Below, one piece after another: positions 44,612-53,780 of a stretch of 64,000 nucleotides of DNA (the first letter of the stretch is position 1; every line of letters begins with the position of its first letter). A program made the position numbers and the translations under genes. This DNA is from Bathynomus jamesi (Eukaryota; Arthropoda; Malacostraca; Isopoda; Cirolanidae): NCBI GenBank assembly GCA_023014485.1, contig JAJOZX010003212.1, positions 62,001-126,000 on the forward strand. Direction: 5' to 3'. Below the pieces are notes generated by a model that saw nothing but the letters and a program-made list of their open reading frames with translations, did no database searches and was not told where the DNA came from.

Positions 44612-47509
44612 ATGGCTGCTCTTAAAAACCTAGTTTTTGTAACCGGAAATGCCAAAAAACTAAAGGAAGTGGTTGAGTTGGTTGGTCAATCTTTTCCTTT
44701 CAAGTAAGTGGTAATTATTTTTCCTGTATTTGTGTAGTGCTTGTAAATATGAACTAAACTAAATTATATAGCATAATGTTGTGAAGAAAGTGTTTTTAAA
44801 CCAATGAAAATGAATTTTACATTCAACAGAATAACTAATAAGAAAATAGATTTGCCTGAATACCAAGGAGAAGCTGATGATATTAGTAAGAGTAAGTGTC
44901 GAGAAGCAGCCAAGACTATTGGAGGACCAGTTTTAGTGGAAGATACGTGTCTTTGTTTCAATGGACTTAAAGGACTGCCAGGTAACTATAGTGTGAGACA
45001 CTATATATATAATAATATCATGTTAGGTGAACCAATAATAATGAGCAATATTCCCATACTATCTAACATTGTGTGTGTGTATATAGTAATGGAGTGCAAT
45101 TCTTTTTGTATTTTCATTGTTTTAATGTTTAAAAAATATCAACTTAAGTTATCAATAATGCAAAAAAAATCTGCCATTTCTTAGGATTGTACTAATTCAG
45201 TTTAATATTAAAAAAAATTTATTGTAATTTTTAACTCATTATGAAGACAAAATTCTATTCAAGTGACTTAATTATTTACCTAATAAAATACCAATTTCAG
45301 GAATCCTATAATGAAGGAAACCTTCTTTGGCTCTATCATAGGGCCATATTAATTTGAGTTGCTGATCATTGACTAATTTATTAGTTTAATTTATAGCACA
45401 TTCATTAATATTTTAATATAGCCTATCATGGTATGGTTGGAGTTTTGAATGTATGGCATACTCTTGTTCCTGATTGATCCTATTAAAATTTTACCAAGTG
45501 GCCACAAAGTCTCTCTGCAGTGAAATTATAGCATATCTGTATGTTGCCCTTGTTTTTCACGCAAATGGACTTTGGCTACCCCGTAGAAGAGTTGAAATTA
45601 TATCTTCTAGGGCAGTGGTCGGCGAACAGGGGTAAATTTAAAAATTTTGGGGGTAATGCGTGCGGTATGAGACACCATATGCAACAATTTTAAGAGCAAT
45701 TGGCTTGTTTTTGTTTACTTTGAAGTCTGGGGGTAATTTCATTTTACTCAAATAGATTTTTGGGTAATACCCAAAAACGTTCCCTGACCCATGTTCTAGG
45801 GTAATGGTTTTTAAACTACTTGGGCTGTGTGTGTACCCCTAAAAGCTTATAGACTAATGTACGTACCCCTTTCTACTATTTTACCATCTGTTTCACCTTG
45901 TCAATAAATGTGTGCCACGATATTATACCCCCTCTCGCGCACACCTTATAAACTTTGGGTTTGCACCGTTAGTAATAAAACATTTATTTGAAGTGTCTTA
46001 AAAAAGAAATTACAAACAAGTACTCTGCAATAAGAATCAAAATAGACGCGCACAGATTTTGAGAAAAAGTTGATGAAAAGAATTTTTTGTAGGACATTAT
46101 AAATCGTCCCAATTGTGAACTACAATTTGACCATCCTTTACAAAATAGGCTTAGTGAAACTTTAATAGATCTTCCTATTATGGGGTTTTATTCTCTATTA
46201 GTACCGATATAAACTGAGGTAGTATTAATTAGTCACAGACTCGTGAGAAAATAAGATGAGGTTTTCGATTCCGTTATTTACTGAAGGAAATTTTCTTGTA
46301 GCTAATAATAATAGTCTATTGTTTCTCAGGAGTTTATTTTATATAAAAACTATAGTGTTAGTTTGGATTTTTGGATTTGAAGCATTAATTAAATTGGTGA
46401 TAGCAAAAATTTATATTTAATGAAAATGTTTTCAGGTCCATACATAAAATGGTTTTTAGACAAATTGGAACCCGAAGGACTTTACAAACTACTCGCTGGT
46501 TTTGAAGACAAATCCGCAGAGGCTGTCTGCACGTTCGCTTTCCACTCTGGAGTTCCCAAAGAAAAAGTACTACTATTCCACGGGACAGTACCTGGTCATA
46601 TTGTAAAACCCAGAGGAGAGAACAACTTCGGTTGGGATTCTTGCTTCCAACCAGAGGGTAAATTAAAAATGACGCCGTTCTGTAGTCTATGATTAGGGGA
46701 AAGTGGTAGGGGTTGAAGCTTTTTTGGTACCGGTACCATTTCAGAAATAGGTTTAATGGCTTAAATTAAGGGTTTGTAGCGCATTATTTTTTATCTCGAC
46801 ACGTGAAATTAACTTCTTAAAATCGTGGACAGCATTTCAGTATTGAAGTTTAGCTTTATTTTCAATAGTTATAAGTAAGTACTGCCTATTTACTTCTGGT
46901 AAATTGTGATGAACAAATTTGAATAAAAACTGAAAAGAATGAAAATTGGTAATTTGCCAATTATTTAAGAGCTATTTTGAAATTTAAATTTTCCCAGATT
47001 TTATGTAAGCTGTCTGTCTTAAAGATGCGGGACAAAAACTTGGAGCTGGTGAGGGTGGTGATAGTTTATGCATTAAAAGCTGCCACCATAAAAAATGTCT
47101 AGAGTCTACAATCTACATAGCATAAGACTTCCGTAGGTTGAAAAAGAAAGGGAAATAGTGAATCTATTTTAATGAGCGTCTATAGTTTAATGTTGCGTAA
47201 TCGGGCGTCGTTCTTATTAAAAGGCAATTTAATTGTTTGAACACTTTATTTTTCTCGTAAGGTTATGACAAGACCTTCGCCGAAATGGACTCCTCCGAAA
47301 AACATAAAATTTCCCACCGTAGAAGAGCCATCGACGCCCTTCGCAAACACTTTACGGATGAGGAGGAGGAGGAAGAAGAAGAAGAAGAAGAAGAGGAGGA
47401 GGAGGACGAGGTGGAGGAGGTAGAAGCACAGATAATTCCAACCAAGAAAAGGAAGGTGGGAGAGGAAACGAATGGAGCAATAGTGGCGGGGAAGAGAAAG
47501 AAGACTTAG
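44612..47509 (+). CDS. ITPA: Inosine triphosphate pyrophosphatase (ITPase), four exons, extended C terminus
   Basis: The exons are 44612-44703, 44830-44981, 46436-46657 and 47262-47509, with GT/AG borders and consistent phases (714 nt, 237 residues). The enzyme hydrolyses ITP, dITP and XTP to monophosphates, clearing non-canonical purines from the nucleotide pool. Family motifs are present: [14 protein letters not shown] at the N terminus, [67 protein letters not shown] and HRRRAI. About 195 residues cover the usual protein. Here a Glu/Asp-rich run and a Lys/Arg-rich tail ([14 protein letters not shown]) add about 40 more. The tail could be a nuclear signal, which is inference. Intron 2 carries hAT MITE DNA. 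All exons are intact, and it is the only clear host gene in the window. Confidence 0.96.
45613..45793. mobile_element. hAT MITE in ITPA intron 2, perfect 8-bp TSD
   Basis: The element starts cagtggtcggcgaacagg and ends inverted (cgttccctgacccatg). It is flanked by ttctaggg at 45605-45612 and 45794-45801. It is 181 bp with no coding content. The adjoining sequence to about 46170 (ggtttttaaactacttgg, then tgtgtacccct) resembles another hAT end, but its second end was not found. Confidence 0.88.
47355..47412 (+). repeat. GAG/GAA trinucleotide tract within ITPA exon 4
   Basis: This purine-only tract of gag and gaa codons encodes the acidic run in the C-terminal extension. Its repeat structure suggests it can vary in length. 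The complementary strand gives a meaningless poly-serine frame. Confidence 0.9.
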
Positions 47510-47736
47510 TTCTTATTTGGACGAGTTTTATTTTCAGAGAGAATAATTTTATTTTAGGAAAAGAATTTGATTTTATTTTTTAAGATTTTCACTTTTAAGA
47601 GTGAAACCTCTTAATTTTACTCGTCACTCGTTCAGTTTTTGAGATCTTTGGTAATTAAGCAATGCAGTATATTATTAATTTTTTTTTTTTTTTCTTTTTA
47701 CTAAATTGTAGTTTTAGATTTAGAATTTTATATCAA

Positions 47737-47742
47737 AATAAA
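47737..47742 (+). terminator. Polyadenylation signal downstream of ITPA
   Basis: A canonical aataaa lies 228 bp after the stop codon, in AT-rich sequence without another gene. It plausibly ends the ITPA transcript. Confidence 0.5.
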
Positions 47743-48289
47743 TGACTTGCTGTAATTTAGTCTAATTGTATTTTCTGGAAATTTTAATACAAAAAATAAA
47801 ATTTAATTTTCAGTTTTTTTTCATTTTTGAGCTGGCAAGTACATTGGTGTACTGGGTGTAGTCAGGACTTGGAAACCATTACAAACTTTCATCTTGTAGG
47901 TCAGGCATGTCGGTCAAGATAAGCGTTACTTTAAGATGCATTTAGATTAGAATATTAATTCTTGTACACTTTTAAAAGGATGTAAAACTATTCACTAATG
48001 TGGTTTCATTTAGAGAGATGGCGGGGCGGGTGCAGTTTGCCGAGTTAAACGTTGAGTTGGTTTCATTTTGTTTGATGGCTTCTAATCATCTATCGTAGTT
48101 GTAGGTGTTCAAAAACCTATTTTAAAAAATTTCTTTACAATGTATAAAGTTGCAACATATATTCTGCTCGAATTTTTAGTTTATTCACAACAAAAATTAA
48201 ATGACAATGACAAATTAATCATCAATATAATTCCCTTTTTCTATAACCTCCCACCTGTAAAAAAGTTTTTTATGCCACGTTCAAAGAAA
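47743..48289. other. Intergenic DNA downstream of ITPA
   Basis: AT-rich; no recognised features. Confidence 0.4.
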
Positions 48290-49148
48290 TCCCTTGGTTT
48301 AGAGTTTAAAAAAAACGATCACTTCGTTTTCGGTAGCTTCCCTGGGTTGTAACTTTTGTCCATCTAGGTGGTGGTGCAGACTTCTGAATAAGTGGTAGTC
48401 TGAAGGTGCGATGTCCGGAGAATAAGGTGGATGACAGTGGGGGGTGCGGTACTGCGGTACTTTTTCAGGTCCCCCTGGTGCGTTCCGTGGTACTGCGGTA
48501 CTGCACACAAGAACAACACAAGTAATAGCACATATTTTCAGAAATTGCATATCGGCGATTTCGCACCTGAACTTTCTGCCATAATGGCTAAAAATCGATC
48601 TTTGTCACAGAAATGTAACACACGTGCAACCGGCTCAAAAGCAAGCACTGCACTGAGGCGTTGTGATAGGATGGCAACGTAACATGTTCTGAACGAAAAC
48701 TTAACGTGTCTAGAGTTAGGCTGATGCAACACACGCAGCATTCGTCTTACTGTACTCCTGTAATAAGGTTTACTTCAAAAAAAGTGTTAATTTTTTGAAA
48801 AGTCGTGTTTGTCGGTACCGCGGGAAATTTGAATGCGGTAGCGGTACTGCTGTACTTTCAGCGATCCTTTGCGGTACTGCGTTATGCGGTACCGGTTTGG
48901 TAGTACCGCAGTACCGCAAAAAATACCGCAAGTGCCCAGCTTTGGTGGATGAGGCATTTTTTTTCCCAACCAAATGCCTCAAATTGGGCTGTGGTGATTC
49001 GAGCAGTGTGAGGACGCGCATTATTCTGATGGAATAGAACACCTGCGATTAATTAATGCAGGACGTTTTTCTTGTAATGCCGGCTTCAATCGTTGTTGGC
49101 AGTAGACTTCAGCTGGGATTGTTTGGTTATCTGGCAGAAACACACTCG
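48290..49148 (-). pseudogene. Mariner transposase remnant, split by a hAT MITE
   Basis: On the minus strand the right part gives LFHQNNARPHTARITTAQFE and AFGWEK. After the inserted element (48435-48944) the left part gives PPYSPDIAPSDYHLFRSLHH, then LDGQKL. These are the second and third catalytic regions of a mariner transposase. The N-terminal part was not found; the sequence abuts CR1 DNA near 49148. Confidence 0.82.
48435..48944. mobile_element. hAT MITE with ggtactgcggtac words, perfect 8-bp TSD
   Basis: The ends are cagtggggggtgcggtac and, inverted, caaagctgggcacttgcggt, with gtggatga duplicated at 48427-48434 and 48945-48952. Both subterminal zones are filled with gcggtaccg-like words. 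No coding content. It is inserted inside a mariner transposase gene. Confidence 0.88.
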
Positions 49149-49263
49149 ATTTTGTCTATATCTTTGCGCATATGCGGATTCCAAAATTGGACCGCGTACT
49201 CCAAATGGGGTCTAACTAATGATTTATAAAGTGGATTGTACTCAAAATTTCGAGCTATAAAAC

Positions 49264-51519
49264 CTAACACTTCGCTTTATTGACCGCTGCTGTACTTTGT
49301 TTCGCTACTTTTAAATCACTAGTGACTATAACTCCTAAATCTTTTTCCCGCTCTACGCTTGTTAAATCTTTCCCTGACATACTATACGCAAAATTACCGT
49401 TACGCGAACCTATATGCAAAATTTTGCACTTATCCACGTTAAATCTCATTTGCCATGTGACTGACCAATCAACGATTTTATTCAGATCTTCCTGATTTTA
49501 CCTCTATCTTCGTCATTAATCGCCCTACCACCCAGCTTCGTGTCATCCGCAAACTTTGAAACTGTACTGACTAGGCCGACATCTAAATCGTTAATATATA
49601 TAAGAAAAAGCAAGGGGCCCAATACAGAACCCTGAGGAACGCCACTCGCTACATTAGCCAACACGACTCCGCTCCATCAACGACCACCCTCTGTTTCCTA
49701 CCTCGCAACCACTCTTCTAGCCAATTTATTACTACACCCCTGATTCCATGAGCCTTAGTTTTTTCAATGTCTTTTGTGCGGCACGGTGTCAAACGCTTTT
49801 TGAAAATCTAAATACACTACATCACCGCCCGATGTCTATCGTAAACGTCAACCACGCTTTGGAAAAATTCTAAAAGATTAGTTAAGCAAGATTTGTTTCG
49901 CCTAAATCCGTGCTGCGTATTTCTAACTAGCTTATGGAATTCTAAGTGTTCGACTATACGATCCCTAATTATTGATTCCAGTAGCTTACCTACAACAGAC
50001 GTTAAACTGATTGGCCTATAATTTCCCGCCGCACCTTTATCGCCTTTCTTAAAGATAGGTGTTACGTTTGCTAACTTGAAATTATCTGGTACGCACCCCT
50101 CAGAAATAGACGCATTAAAAATCTTTGTTAGCGGCACAACAATGCTATCTTTTAATTCTTTTAGTTGTATGGGATATATGGAATCCGGACCCGGTGATTT
50201 ACGCGTTTTCATTTTATCAATATAGCGCATTACCTCCCTTCACTAACGACAATATTATCCAAAATATTACCATTATCAAAAGGTATTATGTCTATGACCG
50301 TAGGATATTCGTTACATCTTCTATAGTAAAAACTGACGTAAAAAATTCGTTTAGCAAGGTAGCCATTTCCTTGTTTTCAGAAACGATCTCCGTTTAGATT
50401 TTTCAAAGGCCCCGACGCTTTTTACTGGATTTCTATTATTGACGTATTGAAAGAATCGCTTGGGGTTTTCTTTACCGTCACGAGCTATGGAGATTTCAAA
50501 TTCGCGCTTGGACTTTTTTATTACACTTTTCGCTTCACGCCTTAGAGATATGTAGTTGTTTCGTAACCAAATTGTCTTTATCGCACTTATGTAGCCTATA
50601 AGCCCTATCTCTACTCTTTATAATGTCTCCTACTCTAGAAGTAAACCACAAGGGCTTGTTTACTTTCGCACGCTTAATTTTGTACGGTACACATTCCTCA
50701 TTTATAGTCCTAAATACTGTTTCGAACGATTCCCACATTAGTTTTGCGTTGGAGTTCCCCATCACGTTTTCCCAATTGACGTGTGACAATTTATTTCGAA
50801 ATTTACTAAAGTCTGCGTGCTGGAAGTTAGGAATTTTCGTCGAGTTAGCTGGTTTCGAGTGACTTACTGAGAGGACAAACTCTACCATATTGTGATCGCT
50901 ATTGCCCAACGGTTCTATTATTTGAAGATCAGTAATTAGCCTGCCTATCCGTAGTTATTACTAAATCTAAAATACTGTCCAACCTCGTAGGTTCCCCAAC
51001 CCTTTGAATAAGAAAGCTATCCTCGAGAAAATTAACTAAACGATTACCTTCCGCGTCTCCCTGCATTGTATTGTAATTTACGTTAGCGCAATTAAAGTCA
51101 CCCATAACTAAAGCCTGCTCACTACCGATTATTCGCTTTAGTTCACGATATAACGCTTCGTCCGTATCAGCTGTTTGATTAGGGGGCCTATATATAACCG
51201 CAACAAGAAGTTTGAAATCGTTCAATTTAAGTTCTGCTATAGTCGAATCTATCGGTTCTGGAATTGTGTGCTTTACTTCTATAACGTTCGCTATATTATC
51301 TTTGATATACAACATAACACCGCCTCCTCGCCTACCTATTCTGTTTTTAACAAAAAGTCTATAACCTTTAATTTGATACTCCCCTACAAAGTCACGAGTT
51401 TCAGTGCTAAGCCACGATTCATTTATCGCAATTATATCATAGTCTTTACAAGCAATTAAAGAAAAAAATTCGTTTATTTTATTTCGTAGGCTACGAGCAT
51501 TTAAGGATAGAACCTTCAA
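49264..51519 (-). pseudogene. CR1 ORF2: APE endonuclease and reverse transcriptase, broken
   Basis: 50929-51519 encodes the endonuclease (LSLNARSLRNK, IIAINESWLS, GGGVMLYIKD, VIYRPPNQ, VMGDFNCANVNY, LDLVITTD). 50535-50909 is the linker (GNSDHNMVEF, AKVNKPLWFT). 49817-50230 starts RT (KSPGPDSIYPIQLKEL, GNYRPISLTS, QHGFRRNKSCLTNL). 49482-49664 has [20 protein letters not shown] and FADDTKL, the catalytic pair. 49264-49449 is the thumb (MRFNVDKCKILHIGS). The frames are interrupted by several indels. Confidence 0.88.
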
Positions 51520-51568
51520 ATTGTTTGTAATTGCGACACTTCGCGAGCGCAGTGGAAATTTATGGAAT

Positions 51569-52496
51569 TTACGCTGGGACCGTTCGAGTTACGGCAGCCT
51601 GAAAAGAAGAGACAGTATTATGAAATAGTCTTCCTAAACGCGCAGCTCCTACGTCATTAAGATGAAGTCCATCTCGAGGAACAAGTCCCTCCTGCCGCAG
51701 AAACTGTTCCAAAAATTCTCAAAATGCACTCCTTCCTGTTGGCAAAGAGACTTTAGGTTATTGTTAATATAGGTCGCCTTGCTGTAGAAATCGTTACGAT
51801 GGATAATTCGAGGAAGTATACCTGTTAAAACAATCTTATTAGTTTTTTCCTTTAATCGCTCTAGTAAGTCCCTGTACCTAGCCAGCAGTTCTTCCGATCT
51901 AGAATTTAAAACGTTATTAGTACCGACATGAATAGAATAACATACGTTGTGTCCTCGGAGGTACCTGTAAATGGTCAACACTATTAGTTATATCCTCCAC
52001 CCTTGCACCAGGGTAGCAGTAACGGCGCCTACGACGAGGGTTTCTCCCACAGAATTCCTCGAGCTGTCCTCGAACAATGGAATCGCCAACGAGTCGTATT
52101 TCCGGTTCATCATATCTTCAAAACCTAAAACAGAAAACTTATTGTTTGTTATTACTGGTAGACATGTCTTAGGTTTTTCAATGGGGCTCCATTACGCACT
52201 CGAACGAAGGGTTGGGAACTAGGAAGAGAGAGGGCTATTAATACTATTTATATTATTAATAGAAACTGAGGCAGGAGGGGTCGCAACTGGAGTCTCAAGG
52301 GATTCTAATTTTGCCGTCAGGAGCATCACCTTTCTTCAAGGCTTACTCTGGCCTCCTCTCACGTTCTAACTCGTTCCTCAGCACTTCTGTTTGAGCACCA
52401 CCTGCAAACTAATTGTTCATTATTATTAGCCATTGTAAACGCGTAAGCGGCAAATTTCCCTTCACAGCGACTGCAAGTACTTGACGGGGGTGCCAT
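51569..52496 (-). pseudogene. CR1 ORF1 with zinc-finger and SGNH esterase domain
   Basis: The start ATG at 52496 gives MAPPSSTCSRCEGKFAAYAF, then LVCRWC, a C-x2-C...C-x2-C finger. After degenerate sequence, 51649-51981 reads HNVCYSIHVGTNNVLNSRSE, then IVLTGILPRI and the C-terminal DGLHLN block (in a shifted frame), matching the GTNN and D-x-x-H blocks of SGNH hydrolases found in CR1 ORF1. The stop is at 51569. Slips near 51665 and around 52300 make it a pseudogene. Confidence 0.8.
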
Positions 52497-52500
52497 GCTT

Positions 52501-52984
52501 TTAATTAGTTAAAAAACACAAAACGAGCGTTTGGAAATTAATAAATTACAACGTAGGTCTACCGCGTGCTTATTGTGCCGTCACCTGCGAAAACCCGCAA
52601 AATTGTTCTTGAAACGCAGAAACAGGTTCTTGTAACACAATTTTATGCTAAATGAATATATAATTAAGCTACCGACGAAAGAAATGTTAAAGAAAAAGTA
52701 TTAAATGAAACTTATCTGGTCGCTGTTTACAGACTTAATCCCTTTTTTCCCACGGTAGGTGACCCTTTTGGAGGTCAGGTAGTGTGTGAAGGAAAAATGA
52801 ACCTTAAGAAACTACGTTTCTGATAGATTTAAAAAACAACAAAGGCAAACCAAGGGAATTTCAACCTTATGAAACCTCGTGTAGTAATAGATTCGGGAAC
52901 AAACAAGGCTTGGTTTAGTTAAGTAATATAGTAATGAATAAATTCAATAAATGAAATATATTCGTTAATGAATGATTAGTATAT
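52501..52984. other. Noncoding; possible CR1 5' UTR then unknown
   Basis: The part next to ORF1 may be the LINE 5' UTR, but its start cannot be placed. No other feature was seen. Confidence 0.35.
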
Positions 52985-53372
52985 ATGTACATTTAACTGC
53001 AATGACCACGCAGTATATTAATGTATAGAAACGACGTAAGTATAGAGGAGTGTTCTGCACACGAGGAAGAGAAATAACGAACACTCCTCTATACTTACGT
53101 CGTTTCTATACATTAATATACTGCGTGATCATTGCAGTTAAATGTACATATTCACGATTTGCGAGGGTGCCCTCTCAAGGCATTGGTTTCTGCCCCATGT
53201 AGGAGAATTACGACTTCTGACTGATCGAGGCCCGTGGTGTAGTGGTAGCATATCTGACCGGCAATCGGAAGATCCTGGGTTCGATTCCCGGGTGGTCACC
53301 TCATTTTTCATTTGTTCGTTATTTCTCTTTCTCGTGTGCAGAACACCTCTATACTTACGTCGTTTCTATATA
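52985..53372. mobile_element. tRNA-like foldback element, copy 1
   Basis: Two arms of about 70 bp (52988-53057 and 53082-53150; words gtatagaaacgacgtaagta, aatgaccacgcagtatatta) form a hairpin. After a spacer comes a tRNA-like module (53231-53302) and then a third, inverted copy of the outer segment (ctctatacttacgtcgtttc). The same design recurs at 61886-62350. Confidence 0.8.
53231..53302 (+). other. tRNA-like sequence (SINE head), not a normal tRNA gene
   Basis: It has an A-box-like ggtgtagtggtagcat, an anticodon-like stem tctga/tcgga around loop ccggcaa (anticodon position ggc), and a T arm with B box gggttcgattccc. Acceptor ends do not pair properly and the base before the anticodon is C rather than T, so it is probably a tRNA-derived repeat. 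Confidence 0.65.
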
Positions 53373-53390
53373 TATATATATATATATATA

Positions 53391-53470
53391 GACAAGGTGT
53401 CCGGGCTTAAATGGCAATAAAATAAAACATTATAAATGTATTTTATTGCCATTTAAGCCCAAACGCCCTG
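53391..53470. mobile_element. Short hairpin MITE between TA sites
   Basis: gggcttaaatggcaataaaa is followed after about 16 bases by its reverse complement, with partly matching outer ends (gacaaggtgtcc, inverted cagggcgttt) next to TA. It is only 80 bp, a minimal mariner-type MITE. Confidence 0.75.
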
Positions 53471-53599
53471 TATAAGCAACTCAAAGTATAATAAACTGTG
53501 TAGTACATCAAGATTTAAAATATTCGTGCGAGTAGCAAAAGTATCCCGCCCTACTACAACTTTACAATGAGACATTAATATAAAAATTAACCAACTAAT

Positions 53600-53750
53600 T
53601 AGTTTAATTGAATGCCCGGTTAGGTCAACTGTACGCCCTTGACAATTGGTTAGGTTAAGGCGTGATATTTTCGTTAGTTTTAACGAAAGTATCACGACTT
53701 AACCAATTGTCAAGGGCATACAGTTGACCTTATCGGTTATTCAATAAATA
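53600..53750. repeat. Palindromic MITE, family copy 1
   Basis: Near-perfect palindrome: gaatgcccggttaggtcaac, tgtacgcccttgac, aattggttaggtt, gtgatattttcgttag, then the reverse. The same family appears at about 58085-58190 and 63139-63283. Confidence 0.87.
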
Positions 53751-53780
53751 TCCGGTAGGTTTCAATTAATTTCGTTAGTT

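Larger units (their letters stand above)
49150..52500 (-). mobile_element. CR1 LINE, nearly full-length but lacking its 3' end
   Basis: Both ORFs are recognisable on the minus strand, with ORF1 at the high-coordinate side. The 3' UTR seen in the other copies is absent: sequence stops near 49148 in the RT tail ([20 protein letters not shown]). LINEs usually lose the 5' side, so a later deletion or recombination with the neighbouring mariner is likely. Confidence 0.88.

Noticed and set aside
47263..47445. Minus-strand frame with a poly-serine run
   Set aside because: It is the antisense of the gag/gaa tract in ITPA exon 4; the plus-strand exon has conserved ITPase sequence and splice phase.
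53231..53302. Functional tRNA gene
   Set aside because: The acceptor stem does not pair, the base before the anticodon is C, and the same module recurs inside repeats at 61946 and 62176.
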